A stretch of 64,000 nucleotides of DNA from Verrucomicrobiales bacterium (GTDB lineage Bacteria > Verrucomicrobiota > Verrucomicrobiia > Verrucomicrobiales > V1-33), in contig JAQGPJ010000067.1 of the NCBI GenBank assembly GCA_028293125.1, positions 1-64,000 of the forward strand. The letters run 5' to 3'. This document shows positions 24,545-34,594 of the stretch, one piece after another. A program made the translations under genes and the position numbers. Under the pieces are notes generated by a model, which was given only the letters and a program-made list of their open reading frames with translations, searched no databases and was not told the DNA's origin. Within the stretch, counting starts at the first letter, position 1, and every line of letters starts with the position of its first letter.

Positions 24545-27500
24545 TTATTTCGGGGTGGAAGCGGGGAAGGTGCATACAACAAGTGTGCCTCCATCCGGAG
24601 GATGTGAAAATTCCAAAGTGCCGCCGATCAAATCCGCACGGTAGCCCATGATGCGCAGCCCCATGCCTTTGGTTCCCTTCGCGTGCGGTGTGGCGTCCCG
24701 GCCGCCGTTGTCCTGGATGGACATCTTTGTCCAGCGGGGAGTGACCGAAATTCCGATTTCGATTTTGCTGGCGGCTCCGTGCTTCACCGCATTGGTGATC
24801 GCCTCCTGGGCAATGCGATAGAGATGCGTCGCCATCTTGTTATCCAGCGTGAGATCGACGGGGCAATGGCTCCTGCACTGGATGCGGAACATGTTTGATG
24901 TCCGCTCACTAAGCTCTTTCAAGGCGGAATCGAAGCCGCCCTTCTCCAGGACCACAGGCTGCAGGCCGTGCGCCAGGGCACGGGTCAATGCCAGTGCGTC
25001 TTTGAGCAGCCGGAGGAGTTCATCGGCCAATCCGGCTTCACAGGAATTCTTGTCCGCCAGATTCCTTTTGAGCACGCCGGTAAGAAGGCTGATTCCTGCG
25101 ATTTGCTGTCCCAGGTCGTCATGCAATTCCTGACCGATGCGCTGACGCTCCAAATCACTGATATTTGAAATTTCCTGTTCCAGCTCGCGCCGTTTAACGA
25201 TCTCATCCTTCAGGTCCTCGTTGGCGATGCGAAGTTTCGCCGTGCGGCGGGCCACGCGATCCTCCAATTTCTCGTTCAGTTTCCGAATCATCTCCTCGGC
25301 GCGTTTGCGCTCGCTGATGTCCACGTGGGCAATGACCACAGAATGCGGAATCCCATCCTGAAACGGGGTGGCATAACCAACAAACCAGCGTTTTTCGTCA
25401 GGTGAGTGACACGCATATTCCATCGAGAACCGCGCCCTCCGTCCAGCGATCACGTCACGGATGCCGGTTGCAAAGACTGCTGATTCTTTATCACCTGATC
25501 CGGCGGCGGCATCGCAGACAGACAGATAGTCCGCCCCTTCACCCATCACGGAGCCGCTCCCTCCGTTCTGTGAAGCGAACTCCCGCCACGCCTGATTGGT
25601 TCTGACGATGATACCCTCGGGATTCAGCACTGCAAGGCTGGCGGGAACGGCCTCAAGCGTGGATTTGGCGAAACGCCGCGCGTAAGTAATTTCGTTTTCG
25701 AACCGCACACGGTCGTTGATGATTTCCGCGAACAGTATGATCCCGCCAATCTCACCCCTAGAGTCGTGCCACGGTCGGCATTCCCATTTTATCCAGTCCA
25801 ATGAGCCATCAGCCCGGGGGAACGGGTCCCTCTCGCAGCTTTCGGTGGCACCGGCAAGACAGCGCTGGTGAATTATCTTCCAGCTCTCAGGGATTTCAGG
25901 GAATATTTCGTAGTGGGACCTGCCCGTAAGGTCGCTGACATTCAGCCGGAAGTCCTCCACCCAGCGATCGCTGGCCACGATATACCGCATTTCACGATCA
26001 AACATCACCACGGGAGCAGGCGTGTGGAGAATGAAAAGCCGGAGACGTTCCTCGCTGGCCCTTAAAGCCTCCTCGGCTTTTTTCTGCTGGGTGATGTCCC
26101 TCACGGCGCTGATCACCAGCTTCCCTTCCGCAGTCTCGAGGGGACTCAGACTGACCTCTACTGGGAACTCGCCGCCATCCTTCCGCCGTGCCAACAGCGT
26201 CATCCCGACACCCATAGGCCTGGTATGCGGAGATGCGTTATAAGTGACCTGATGATCGGGATGGCGGCCGCGAAAGCGCTCGGGCAGCAGCATCTCCATG
26301 GGCTGGCCTATCAACTCGTCCCGCGAGTAGCCGAACAGCGTCATGGCCTGCGCGTTGATGAGTTCAACAACCCCACTCCCGTTGACGACGACCATCGCAT
26401 CCGGCGCGGACTCCAGCAGGCCACGGAACTTTTGCTCGCCCAGTTTGCGGCTGGTGATATCCCGGGAAATGCTGGATACGCCGATGATGCGGCCAGCGCT
26501 GTCGCGCAAGGGTGAGATAGTGAGGGAAACCTCCAGGATCCGGCCCTCCCTGCAGCGCCGCCTCGTCTCGCAGGGAGCGACACGCTCGCCGCGACGGATG
26601 TGATCCATGAGCGCCACCTCCGCTTCCCAGGCATCCGGCGGGATCAGAAACGCCACCGGCTTCCCCACAGCTTCCGCAGCGCTATAGCCGAAGAGGCGTT
26701 GCGCTCCGAAATTCCATGTGGTGATGATGCCGTCGAGCGTTTTGGTGATGATGGCGTCCTCGGAGGATTCCACCACGGCGGCAAGCTGGCGGCTCAGGGC
26801 TTCGGCTTTCTTGCGTTCCGAGATGTCCCTTGCCAAGCCGCTGATATGGTGAGGACGGCCATCCTTGCGGCCCATCACGATGCCGCGGTCCGTGATCCAG
26901 TGCATCCGGCCCTCACGGCTCAGTACCCGATATTCCATGCGGAAGGCGGGGGCTTCATCAGTGATCCAACGATAAAATGCGGTCCTGACCGTCTCACGGT
27001 CATCGGGGTGGATGGCGTTCATCCATACTTGATTGTCGGCGTAGAGATCAGTGGCCGGAATGCCCCAAATTTCCTCAAAGGCTGGGCTGACGTAGGTCAC
27101 GCGCGGCGGGTCCAGTTCCATGAACCAAAACACCTCGCCCATGTTTTCGGCCAGCAGCCGGAACCTGGCTTCACTGGCCATGAGCGCCGCCTCCGTGGTC
27201 CGCCGTTCGGTGACATCAACAAGGGCGGTGTGGCACCAGCCGGATTTGTTTTCAAATTCATGCGCTGGACGGGTGATGAACTCCACCCACCGTTCACCCC
27301 TGTCACCGGTGTTGAGACGCAGGGTGACAGTGTGTTCATCCCGGGAATGGCGGCACTGCCATAGATGTTTTAGAAAAGCTCTACGGTCCGCCTGCGCCAG
27401 ATATGGCACTATGGGGCGGCCAATCAGGTAAGCCTGGGCAAAGCCCAGCAGTTCAGCCGCCCTGTGGTTAATTTCGCGGATACAGGCCCGGTTATCCAAG

Positions 27501-27772
27501 GTGATGTAACCCACGGGCGCGAAGTTATAGAGATCCGCGTGGCGGTGCTGGCTGAGCTCCAGACTGGCGTGGGCCTGCTCAAGCTGTTCGTCACGCAGCT
27601 CGAGCAACTCCAGCAATTCCTGATAGTCCCGCGTTTGAGCTGGCGAATCCGCAGACTCCACGACACCGGAATTCCTGTTTTTCTCATCAGCCACCAAGCC
27701 TTTTCCGAGCCGCTTTCCCGCTTTCGCATCGCGCATCGGCTTCCTCGCTGATTTACGGACGGCACGTTTCAT
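24545..27772 (-). CDS. Cytoplasmic six-PAS histidine kinase
   Basis: A 1075-residue sensor without membrane helices. About six PAS domains are readable (YNFAPVGYITLDNRACIREIN, RLLAENMGEVFWFMELD, VVESSEDAIITKTLDGI, LLESAPDAMVVVNGSG, LFILHTPAPVVMFDREM, LEAVPASLAVLNPEGI). A HisKA_3 dimerisation domain follows with H884 (RIGQELHDDLGQQ). The HATPase domain has RIAQEAITNAVKH, IQDNG and KGMGLRIMGYRAD. It phosphorylates the adjacent NarL-type regulator. The signal is unknown; PAS domains could sense redox state, oxygen or ligands. It begins 11 bases after the CheB-CheR fusion. Confidence 0.9.
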   Translation of the reverse strand: MKRAVRKSARKPMRDAKAGKRLGKGLVADEKNRNSGVVESADSPAQTRDYQELLELLELRDEQLEQAHASLELSQHRHADLYNFAPVGYITLDNRACIREINHRAAELLGFAQAYLIGRPIVPYLAQADRRAFLKHLWQCRHSRDEHTVTLRLNTGDRGERWVEFITRPAHEFENKSGWCHTALVDVTERRTTEAALMASEARFRLLAENMGEVFWFMELDPPRVTYVSPAFEEIWGIPATDLYADNQVWMNAIHPDDRETVRTAFYRWITDEAPAFRMEYRVLSREGRMHWITDRGIVMGRKDGRPHHISGLARDISERKKAEALSRQLAAVVESSEDAIITKTLDGIITTWNFGAQRLFGYSAAEAVGKPVAFLIPPDAWEAEVALMDHIRRGERVAPCETRRRCREGRILEVSLTISPLRDSAGRIIGVSSISRDITSRKLGEQKFRGLLESAPDAMVVVNGSGVVELINAQAMTLFGYSRDELIGQPMEMLLPERFRGRHPDHQVTYNASPHTRPMGVGMTLLARRKDGGEFPVEVSLSPLETAEGKLVISAVRDITQQKKAEEALRASEERLRLFILHTPAPVVMFDREMRYIVASDRWVEDFRLNVSDLTGRSHYEIFPEIPESWKIIHQRCLAGATESCERDPFPRADGSLDWIKWECRPWHDSRGEIGGIILFAEIINDRVRFENEITYARRFAKSTLEAVPASLAVLNPEGIIVRTNQAWREFASQNGGSGSVMGEGADYLSVCDAAAGSGDKESAVFATGIRDVIAGRRARFSMEYACHSPDEKRWFVGYATPFQDGIPHSVVIAHVDISERKRAEEMIRKLNEKLEDRVARRTAKLRIANEDLKDEIVKRRELEQEISNISDLERQRIGQELHDDLGQQIAGISLLTGVLKRNLADKNSCEAGLADELLRLLKDALALTRALAHGLQPVVLEKGGFDSALKELSERTSNMFRIQCRSHCPVDLTLDNKMATHLYRIAQEAITNAVKHGAASKIEIGISVTPRWTKMSIQDNGGRDATPHAKGTKGMGLRIMGYRADLIGGTLEFSHPPDGGTLVVCTFPASTPK

Positions 27773-27783
27773 ACTGGCTCCTG

Positions 27784-30744
27784 TTAGGCGGTGACATCCT
27801 CCAGCGTCAGCAGGATCAGCGGAGGCTGACTGGTTTCCGGCGCAAAACGCCGCGCATTGAGCAGCATCGATTTCCTGCCAATGACGGGGAAATCCCGCTC
27901 AATTCTGAAACCCCGGATAGTGGACTTCCGAGGGAGAATTTTCTCCAGCAGCTCGCGCAGTGATGCCATGTTCCAAGCGCCGTCCCCGGTCTCAAGGAGC
28001 AACTTGCCATGGGTGCCGGCCGGCGTGGTGCGGAACAGGCTGTGGAAGCTTTGGTTCGCTGACTTCACGCGCAGGTCGCCGTCCAGAACAAGCAGCGGCT
28101 CGTGGATTGTGGCGACAATTGCTTCGGCGTAATCCCGGGCGGCTTCCGCCTCCGCGAGGGAGCGTTTGACGGCGTCGATGTCCTGCAGGATGAGCACCAC
28201 GCCATTGATGCGGTGATCCGTTGTCCTGTAGGGCCGGATGCGCAGGGCATGCCACCGGTTCTCGAGGTCCTGCACTTCCAGTTCCTTGGCGTTGAGGCTG
28301 TCAATGACTTCCGTGATCAGTTCGGTAAGGTTTGACAGCCGCAGTTTGATTTTGAAATCCGAGAGAGGGCGGCCCACATCGCTTGCCAGCAGGTTCAGCA
28401 CTCTGACCGTGCGCGGGGTGAAGCGGCGGATGCGCAAATCGGCACTGAGGATGATGATCGGGACATCAATGCTTGCGAACAAATTGATCATGTCGTCGCT
28501 GACTTCCTGGAGCTCGATGTTCCGGATTTGAAACTCGTCATTGAGCGTGATGAGCTCCTCATTGGTGGACTGAAGCTCCTCGGTTGCGGTCTCCATTTCC
28601 TCATTGGTGCTCTGGAGTTCCTCATTGCTGGAAAGGATCTCCTCGTTCGCCGCACGGAGTTCCTCGTTGGCGGCATCCTGTTCCTCAATGATGTGCTGGA
28701 GGGAGAGCTTGGTGGAGGCAAGCTCATCGTGCAGTTGATCCAGTTCACGCTGCGTGGCATTGGCCCGAAGCGGATGGCATTTGCGTGTGTCGTTGAATCC
28801 GGTGGACGCGGGTTCCTCGAAAACCACGAGGAAGAACAATTCTGTGAAGTCCGGTATCTGCAAGGGATGCACGCGCACATGCACGGTGATCACCCGTCCG
28901 TCATGCCGCACTTCCACGCCCTCCTTCCCGACCGCCCGCTTTTGTCTGGTGGACTTGGCAATGAGCGGACGTAATTCCAAAGCGAGTCCCGGGCGCGCCA
29001 TTTTGAGCAAGTTCAGGGTGGCTTCTCCCGGAGTGTTTTCGAGGTAGGCTCCCGTGCGGCCCCGGAACTGGAGAATTTCCATGCTGGAATTAACCACAAC
29101 GCCCGCAGGGGAGAACTGGCTGAGCACCACAGCGTCAGCCTGCCGGCGGACGATGCTCAGGACAGGCTCTGCCGGTGCATGCACCGGGCCGTCAGGTGTA
29201 ACATTGTGCCCCCCCCGTGTGGCCATGAGTCGGGCGGGCGGGTTGTAGTAGCGCGTGTGTGCGAACGTTTTTTCGTAGACGCGGTATTTGGGCTCAGCCA
29301 AAGCGAATAATTCACAATGCGCCCCTATGGATTCCGCCGCGCCAAGGATGAGGAAACCATGAGGACGGAGGGCGTAGTGAAAAACCGGAATCACTTTCTT
29401 CTGCAGAGCGGCATCAAAATAGATCAGCACATTCCGGCAACTGATGAGATCAACGTGCGAGAAGGGCGGGTCCTCAAACAGGTTTTGCCGCGCGAACATG
29501 CACAGGTCGCGGATGGATTTGTTGATGCGGTAGCCACCGTCGGACTTCGTGAAGAATTTCCTCAGACGCCCGGATGCCACGTCATCCTTGATCCGCTCCG
29601 GATACATCCCGGCGCGGGCGCGGCTGATGACGTTTTCGTTGATGTCCGTGCCAAACAGCTGCATATGGCCGCGCACGCTCTCCTTTTCCATGAACTCCAC
29701 GAGCGCTATGGCCATGGAGTATACCTCCTCGCCCGTGGAACACCCCGGCATCCACAGGCGGATGGGAGCGTCGGGCTGGCGGTTTTGGATGATCCGCGGG
29801 AGGATTTTCCTCTTCAGAAAGTCGAACATCCCGGGATCCCGAAAGAAGCCAGTGACTCGGATGAGAACGTCCTGAAACAACGCCTCACTTTCCGCCGGGT
29901 TGGCACACAGATGATCAATGTATTCCTTGATCGTCTGCATCCTCAGCATCCCCATGCGGCGGATGATACGGCGATGCAGGGTCGCGGGTTTATAATGCGT
30001 GAAGTCCACACCGCTGTGCGTCAGCAGCTGGGCGCGGATCCGCTTGAAATCCCCGTCTTCGATCACCGGTTCGCTCTCTTTCCCCGGCACTGGCGTGTGA
30101 AGGAGGGGCTGATGGCCTCCAAAGCGCATCAGTTCCACGGCGATCTGACCCGGCGGCAGAATATAATCCGCCACACGGCTGGCACTTGCGGGCATGCCTG
30201 CAAATCGCGCCGAAGCTTCATCCTGCGTGAAGGTGATGCCGCCTGCCGCCTTGATTTCCTCCAGCCCCTGAGTGCCATCTGAACCAGTGCCGGAGAGCAC
30301 GACTCCAACCGCCTGCGCCCCTAAATCGGATGCCAATGCCCGGAAAAAATAGTCCACCGGCGCATGGTCGTCTCCCCCGGCAATATCACGGGGGAAAAGC
30401 CGCAGTCTGCCGTTCCCGATGCCCATCTTTTTATTTGGCGGGATGACATATACATGCTCGGGCGCCACAGCCATTCCATGCGTCGCCTCGTATACGCCCA
30501 TTGCGGTGGTCCGCGACAGCAGTTCCGTCAGAGAGCTTTCGTGCGACGGATCAAGATGCTGGACCAGTACAAAAGCCATCCCGGTATTCGCAGGCAAATG
30601 TTTAAGCAGCAAAGTCACCGCTTCCAAACCACCGGCGGAAGCACCGATTCCAACGACAGGGAAGCGCCCCGCCGCAGAGAGCTTGGATCGGTTGTTTCCG
30701 TCCGCCTTGGCTCTTCCACCTCCGGCTGGTCTCTTTTTTATCAC
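27784..30744 (-). CDS. CheB-CheR-PAS fusion protein
   Basis: A 986-residue protein. The CheB methylesterase domain is at about residues 28-215, with Ser36 (GIGASAGG), His63 (LVQHLDPSHES) and an Asp in GTGSDGTQG. The CheR methyltransferase is at about 240-510 (RRMGMLRM, MPGCSTGEEVYS, ISCRNVLIYFD). A long coiled coil rich in ANEE/SNEE repeats is at about 660-750, then PAS domains. It ends at LTLEDVTA without its own kinase domain, and the kinase gene follows 11 bases later. There are no chemotaxis genes in the window, so it may modify a non-chemotaxis sensor. It probably shares an operon with the kinase and regulator. Confidence 0.88.
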   Translation of the reverse strand: MIKKRPAGGGRAKADGNNRSKLSAAGRFPVVGIGASAGGLEAVTLLLKHLPANTGMAFVLVQHLDPSHESSLTELLSRTTAMGVYEATHGMAVAPEHVYVIPPNKKMGIGNGRLRLFPRDIAGGDDHAPVDYFFRALASDLGAQAVGVVLSGTGSDGTQGLEEIKAAGGITFTQDEASARFAGMPASASRVADYILPPGQIAVELMRFGGHQPLLHTPVPGKESEPVIEDGDFKRIRAQLLTHSGVDFTHYKPATLHRRIIRRMGMLRMQTIKEYIDHLCANPAESEALFQDVLIRVTGFFRDPGMFDFLKRKILPRIIQNRQPDAPIRLWMPGCSTGEEVYSMAIALVEFMEKESVRGHMQLFGTDINENVISRARAGMYPERIKDDVASGRLRKFFTKSDGGYRINKSIRDLCMFARQNLFEDPPFSHVDLISCRNVLIYFDAALQKKVIPVFHYALRPHGFLILGAAESIGAHCELFALAEPKYRVYEKTFAHTRYYNPPARLMATRGGHNVTPDGPVHAPAEPVLSIVRRQADAVVLSQFSPAGVVVNSSMEILQFRGRTGAYLENTPGEATLNLLKMARPGLALELRPLIAKSTRQKRAVGKEGVEVRHDGRVITVHVRVHPLQIPDFTELFFLVVFEEPASTGFNDTRKCHPLRANATQRELDQLHDELASTKLSLQHIIEEQDAANEELRAANEEILSSNEELQSTNEEMETATEELQSTNEELITLNDEFQIRNIELQEVSDDMINLFASIDVPIIILSADLRIRRFTPRTVRVLNLLASDVGRPLSDFKIKLRLSNLTELITEVIDSLNAKELEVQDLENRWHALRIRPYRTTDHRINGVVLILQDIDAVKRSLAEAEAARDYAEAIVATIHEPLLVLDGDLRVKSANQSFHSLFRTTPAGTHGKLLLETGDGAWNMASLRELLEKILPRKSTIRGFRIERDFPVIGRKSMLLNARRFAPETSQPPLILLTLEDVTA

Positions 30745-31545
30745 CCAAATTAGTAAAGTCGGCCGTAAAATTTACCAGCGATTTCGCTTTGTCAGTGGCG
30801 GACTGCCTTCCAGAATTGGATGATCGCTCGCTGGCGGTGCCGCAGGCTCCCCTGCCGTCGATGGTCCGCGGCTTAACGAACTTAAGGAAATAAGCTTCAT
30901 CGCTGCAAAAAATCCAAACTGGGCAGAATTTCCTCACCGCATCACGGCAAAGAGCGGCATTTCTGGGAAACCCCTCGGCGTGACTGGAAGGCCGACTGCC
31001 GTGATTTACTGGTCTGATCCAGCACCATTTCAATGATTGGCTCATGACTCATGACTGCAATGGTTCAGGTTGGGACATAAGAGCTGGGGATCAGGCATCA
31101 AATTAAGCTCGGTTTACTGGTAATTAATTCAGGACAGCTTTATGGAGGACGGGGGACTTGAATGACTGACCTGGGGGTTACAATATACCAACACTTTTGA
31201 ACCGGCAATGAGCGGATTCCTGTGGACAATTTCAGTGAATCCCTGAGAGGGGGGGAGGAAACTTCCCCATTTAGCCTGGACACTTCAACGAGCAGGCTGC
31301 CCATCTCAGAACTCAGCCCGCACGTATGAAAAGATCACATTGTCCAACCTGGCGCCTCCGATTTGCAGCATGTTTTCATTACTTTCACCACAAGCCTTGG
31401 GCTGAATACAACGAGAAAGAGGAAGGGCTGCGAGACCACTTCAGCAACTCAAAACATTCAGGAACCACGAGCATTCCGGAATCCGGCAACTGAGGTCATA
31501 CCCCGGCGATCAGATCAACAGAACTAAATAAAGCGTCTTCGCAAA
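30745..31545. other. Intergenic stretch upstream of the fusion and the primase module
   Basis: I see no convincing gene in these 801 bases. The stretch is bounded by divergent genes and probably contains the promoters for the CheB-CheR operon (minus strand) and the primase module (plus strand). The sequence is of lower GC than its neighbours. No operator or large palindrome was clear. Confidence 0.5.
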
Positions 31546-31815
31546 ATGTCAGTCGCCACAGAATTCAGGGGCTGCGGGGTGGCAGAGTTGCACAGGGTGA
31601 TGCATTCCATTGCCAGGCGGGCCACGTCTGATCTTTCCTTGCTCAGACGTGCCAGCGCTTGGCGGCGTGTTTGTCAATTGCGTCTGCGCTTAGAAAAACT
31701 CCAGGCAATATTGCCTGGGCATGGTGCCAGTGTTGCGCAAAACAACAGAGCACTTCAGGAGGTGCGTATCCGATTATTCAAAAAAGGTGGCTCTTCCCAA
31801 ATCAACATGATATGA
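31546..31815 (+). CDS. Small basic ORF before the primase-like gene
   Basis: An 89-residue frame with many Arg and Leu residues (VMHSIARRATSDLSLLRRAS, QLRLRLEKLQ) that could form helices. Its TGA stop overlaps the ATG of the next gene as ATGA at 31,812-31,815. The same four-base junction occurs between the primase-like and TIM-barrel genes, which is the main reason to list it. No family is recognised. It may be a non-coding leader. Confidence 0.35.
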   Translation: MSVATEFRGCGVAELHRVMHSIARRATSDLSLLRRASAWRRVCQLRLRLEKLQAILPGHGASVAQNNRALQEVRIRLFKKGGSSQINMI

Positions 31816-33374
31816 TCGTCAAAGAAAATCCACAGACCGCCGGAATTCCCATTTTAAGCCGTGCGGGATCACGGCCTCCCCTGCGCTCGGGCAAGGGGCC
31901 TTCCGCCGGTGCGGTATCCCTGCCAAGTCGGACACGAAATGGCGGAGCACGGAGGGCGAGCCAAAACTTTCAAAATACCTTAATCGCATTAGCCCGGCCC
32001 GCTTCCTCCCAAGTTTACGAGGACCACTTTGTCAGAAAGCGTCTGGAGGAATTTCTGGGGCGCAGCCTTGGGCGGAATTTGACAGCGCATTATATAACCC
32101 AAGCGGACAACTGCCTGTATCAGCGTGGAAATCTTCGGAAACCAACAGAACTGGACTGGTTCCTGCAAAACGAGATGGATATTGCCAGGTCACTCGGTGA
32201 CACCGAGTCCCTTCTGTTTCATCTTGACGTGGAATACGTCAATTTTGACATCCCAGGGCAGGCGTTTCCTGATCCGCACCGCGCTTTTGAACTGCAGCAA
32301 CCGGTCATCACCACAATTGATACCCTGCTTTACGGCTGGGGAATCAAACCTCTTCATATTCTGACCGGCCAAGGCCATCACTTCGTATGGCGCATTCCCA
32401 GAGTTTCGCCCTTGGCGGCGGAAATCGCCTCGCTCTCTCCGGCTCCGGAATTGCTTGAACCCTGCACGGAACGCATACCGCATGAAATTTGTCCCGAGCG
32501 TGACATGGAGGGGCAGCGGGCATTTGGAGCAGTTGCCCTCCTGATGGAGTTTGTAGCGCACCGGGTCAGGGCGGCCGCAGCCCGTCATTCCTCTTTGCCG
32601 GTCGAGATGACGGCTGTTCATGTGGGTCCCTGCCATGCCGGGCAGCGGGAAATCATCTCCATCGACATTTCCGAATATGGCGACCCGCTGCACGCCAGAA
32701 TGGTCCGGATGCCATTCACCAGATACCGCAAAGCACTGGCTCAGGGCGCTTCTTTATGGGCGGTTCCGGTTGACGGGATGACGACAGCCCAAAGTCTAGA
32801 AATACGCGGAAACGGGGCGGCGGTTGCGGATCTGGCACACAGGGCCAGCGGCGCCATCCCCGACCAAACTCCCGGCACTGAACGCCTTTTGAGTGCCTAT
32901 GAAGCATCCGCACTCTGCTGTTTTCATAAAGAATTTTATTCGTCCAAACATGATCCCCCTTCTATCTGGAGCCAGACCTATGACAGGACTCCGCTGGATT
33001 TTCTGCCCCATTGCGCGCGTCATATTCTGACATGCCCCAATGACCGGCTTTTGAAGCCCGCAGGCATCCAGATTGTCACGCGGAGCCTTTTGGCCCAAGG
33101 CTGGCATCCGCGCCACATCGCCGGCCTGATCCGCTCCAAATTCGCGGATTCCTCCTACTCCTGGGGCATCGACTGGAACGACTATGAGCCCGGCACCCGG
33201 GCTGACTTCTATGTCCGGCTGTTTGCGGGCCTTTACGCCACCGGCCTCGACCAACTCGTGGACATGAACTGTGTCTCCACCGCCGAAAAGGGTTTTTGTT
33301 TTCAATACCCCGGCATTTGTCCGGGACTTGAGAAAGAGCGGCACAATCTGCTTTCCCGTAAATATCCATTATGA
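31812..33374 (+). CDS. Putative AEP primase with PriL-like cysteine domain
   Basis: A 520-residue protein, starting at the ATG coupled to the upstream ORF. The core shows HLDVEYVNFD with the acidic pair D139/E141, then ILTGQGHHFVW (H189/H190), then IISIDISEYGDPLHARMVR with D285. These match the order and spacing of the archaeo-eukaryotic primase motifs I, II and III. The C-terminal part has LPHC (C401), GWHPRHIAGLIRSKF, TRADFYVRLFAG, and C487-8x-C496-6x-C503, like the four-cysteine iron-sulphur domain of the primase large subunit. This looks like a small-plus-large-subunit fusion. It overlaps the next gene by ATGA. The activity is inferred, not proven. Confidence 0.6.
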   Translation: MIVKENPQTAGIPILSRAGSRPPLRSGKGPSAGAVSLPSRTRNGGARRASQNFQNTLIALARPASSQVYEDHFVRKRLEEFLGRSLGRNLTAHYITQADNCLYQRGNLRKPTELDWFLQNEMDIARSLGDTESLLFHLDVEYVNFDIPGQAFPDPHRAFELQQPVITTIDTLLYGWGIKPLHILTGQGHHFVWRIPRVSPLAAEIASLSPAPELLEPCTERIPHEICPERDMEGQRAFGAVALLMEFVAHRVRAAAARHSSLPVEMTAVHVGPCHAGQREIISIDISEYGDPLHARMVRMPFTRYRKALAQGASLWAVPVDGMTTAQSLEIRGNGAAVADLAHRASGAIPDQTPGTERLLSAYEASALCCFHKEFYSSKHDPPSIWSQTYDRTPLDFLPHCARHILTCPNDRLLKPAGIQIVTRSLLAQGWHPRHIAGLIRSKFADSSYSWGIDWNDYEPGTRADFYVRLFAGLYATGLDQLVDMNCVSTAEKGFCFQYPGICPGLEKERHNLLSRKYPL

Positions 33375-34276
33375 ATTCATGGACTATTGGCCTATCCACA
33401 GGCTGCTTTTACCGTCAGCCGATTCTGGACGTCCTTCCCGCGATCCGGGCTGAGGGTTTCGAGGATATCGAAATCTGCTCCTTTCCCAAACACCTTGACT
33501 ACCATTCCGAAGCCGAGGTTCACAAGGCTGGTGAAATGATTCTTTCTCTTGGACTGCGGGTCGTATCGTTCCATGCGCCATTTGCGGATCAGATCGACAT
33601 TACCTCTTTTGATCCGAATCAAAGGGAAGCATCCATTGCTGAATTAATTCTCGCCTGCACCGCCGCCGCCCGGCTCGGTGCCCGGAATGTGGTGCTTCAC
33701 CCCGGGCCGGAAAGGACGGGGCGTCCGCCTCACGACGCGTTTGTGCTTCATATGCGCCACGCCGCGGATGGCCTGAACCGGGTGGCGGCCCGTTGCTGCG
33801 AACTGGGGGTGCAACTGCTTCTCGAAAACATGCTGCCCCATCTTCTTTTCGGTCAGACGAGTGACATGCTTTACCTTCTTGGGAGCATTAACACCTGCAG
33901 TGTGGGCACCTGTCTGGATACCGGACATGCCCGCCTCAGCGGCGACCTTCATCAAGTCGTGTATAAGCTTTCGGGCCACCTGAAAATGGTTCATGCCAAT
34001 GACAACATGGGTGATTGGGATGCCCATCTGATTCCCGGAGATGGCTCCATCGACTGGCCATGGCTCATAAGCGAGCTCAAACGCCTCGGTTTTCAAGGTC
34101 CTCTGATCATTGAGATGGCCGGGCAGAACGGGGAAAACACCTCCTCTACTCTGGAGCGCGCTCTTCGAGGCCGTCTGTTTCTTGAAAATCTGCTCCGGGG
34201 GCAGGTACAGGCCGGTGCCCCGCATCCCGCTCCGACCCAATTCCGGGCCAGCCCGGCCACTCTTTCACTCACCTAA
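33371..34276 (+). CDS. Endonuclease IV / xylose-isomerase-type TIM barrel
   Basis: A 301-residue AP-endonuclease-2-fold protein. Likely metal ligands follow the barrel strands: H in VSFHAPF, H in VVLHPGPE, E in LLLENM, D and H in CLDTGHA, H in MVHANDN, D and H in WDAHLIPGDG, and E in LIIEMA. That pattern resembles the nine-ligand trinuclear zinc site of endonuclease IV, but many sugar isomerases of this fold keep most of the same residues. It could cut DNA at abasic sites or isomerise a sugar. Coupling to the primase-like gene by a four-base overlap favours a nucleic acid role only weakly. Confidence 0.7.
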   Translation: MNSWTIGLSTGCFYRQPILDVLPAIRAEGFEDIEICSFPKHLDYHSEAEVHKAGEMILSLGLRVVSFHAPFADQIDITSFDPNQREASIAELILACTAAARLGARNVVLHPGPERTGRPPHDAFVLHMRHAADGLNRVAARCCELGVQLLLENMLPHLLFGQTSDMLYLLGSINTCSVGTCLDTGHARLSGDLHQVVYKLSGHLKMVHANDNMGDWDAHLIPGDGSIDWPWLISELKRLGFQGPLIIEMAGQNGENTSSTLERALRGRLFLENLLRGQVQAGAPHPAPTQFRASPATLSLT

Positions 34277-34282
34277 AACCAT

Positions 34283-34567
34283 ATGTTAAGCAAATTCGCC
34301 ATCGATTACATCCCTCTGCCCGGAATCAATACCACCACGGCCACTCACCGCACCGATGATCCAGTGGAGGCGGAGGAGTTTCTCATGCATCTTCTCAATG
34401 CCGGATCCAAACTTCTCGAAATACGCCACGATGGAGTGAAGCTCTCGCCCCACCAGTCAGATATGATGCTGCGGGTCGCCGCGGAGCGGAATACTTCCGC
34501 CGTGCTTCAGAAGTTTCTCGGCATTGACGGAGTGGAGGTAAAACACCGGTTCGGCTTCGCTCCATGA
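34283..34567 (+). CDS. Small unknown protein of the primase module
   Basis: A 94-residue protein beginning MLSKFAIDYIPLPGINT. It has a helical middle (VEAEEFLMHLLNAGSKLLEIRHDGVKLS) and a C-terminal segment ending VEVKHRFGFAP. It follows the TIM-barrel gene by six bases and precedes acetate kinase. Its TGA stop is in the same frame as acetate kinase, but that is probably coincidence. I do not recognise the family. The layout suggests a small accessory protein of the module. Confidence 0.6.
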   Translation: MLSKFAIDYIPLPGINTTTATHRTDDPVEAEEFLMHLLNAGSKLLEIRHDGVKLSPHQSDMMLRVAAERNTSAVLQKFLGIDGVEVKHRFGFAP

Positions 34568-34594
34568 ACACTCAAGAGCCGGGGCGGACTGTCG

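Noticed and set aside
29317-30282. A 321-codon plus-strand frame opposite the CheB-CheR gene
   Set aside because: The minus strand has CheB and CheR active-site motifs throughout. This frame has none.
34565-34567. Readthrough of TGA joining the small protein with acetate kinase
   Set aside because: The shared frame has a one-in-three chance of arising. Acetate kinase has a normal N-terminus at the GTG, and no selenocysteine hairpin is seen.
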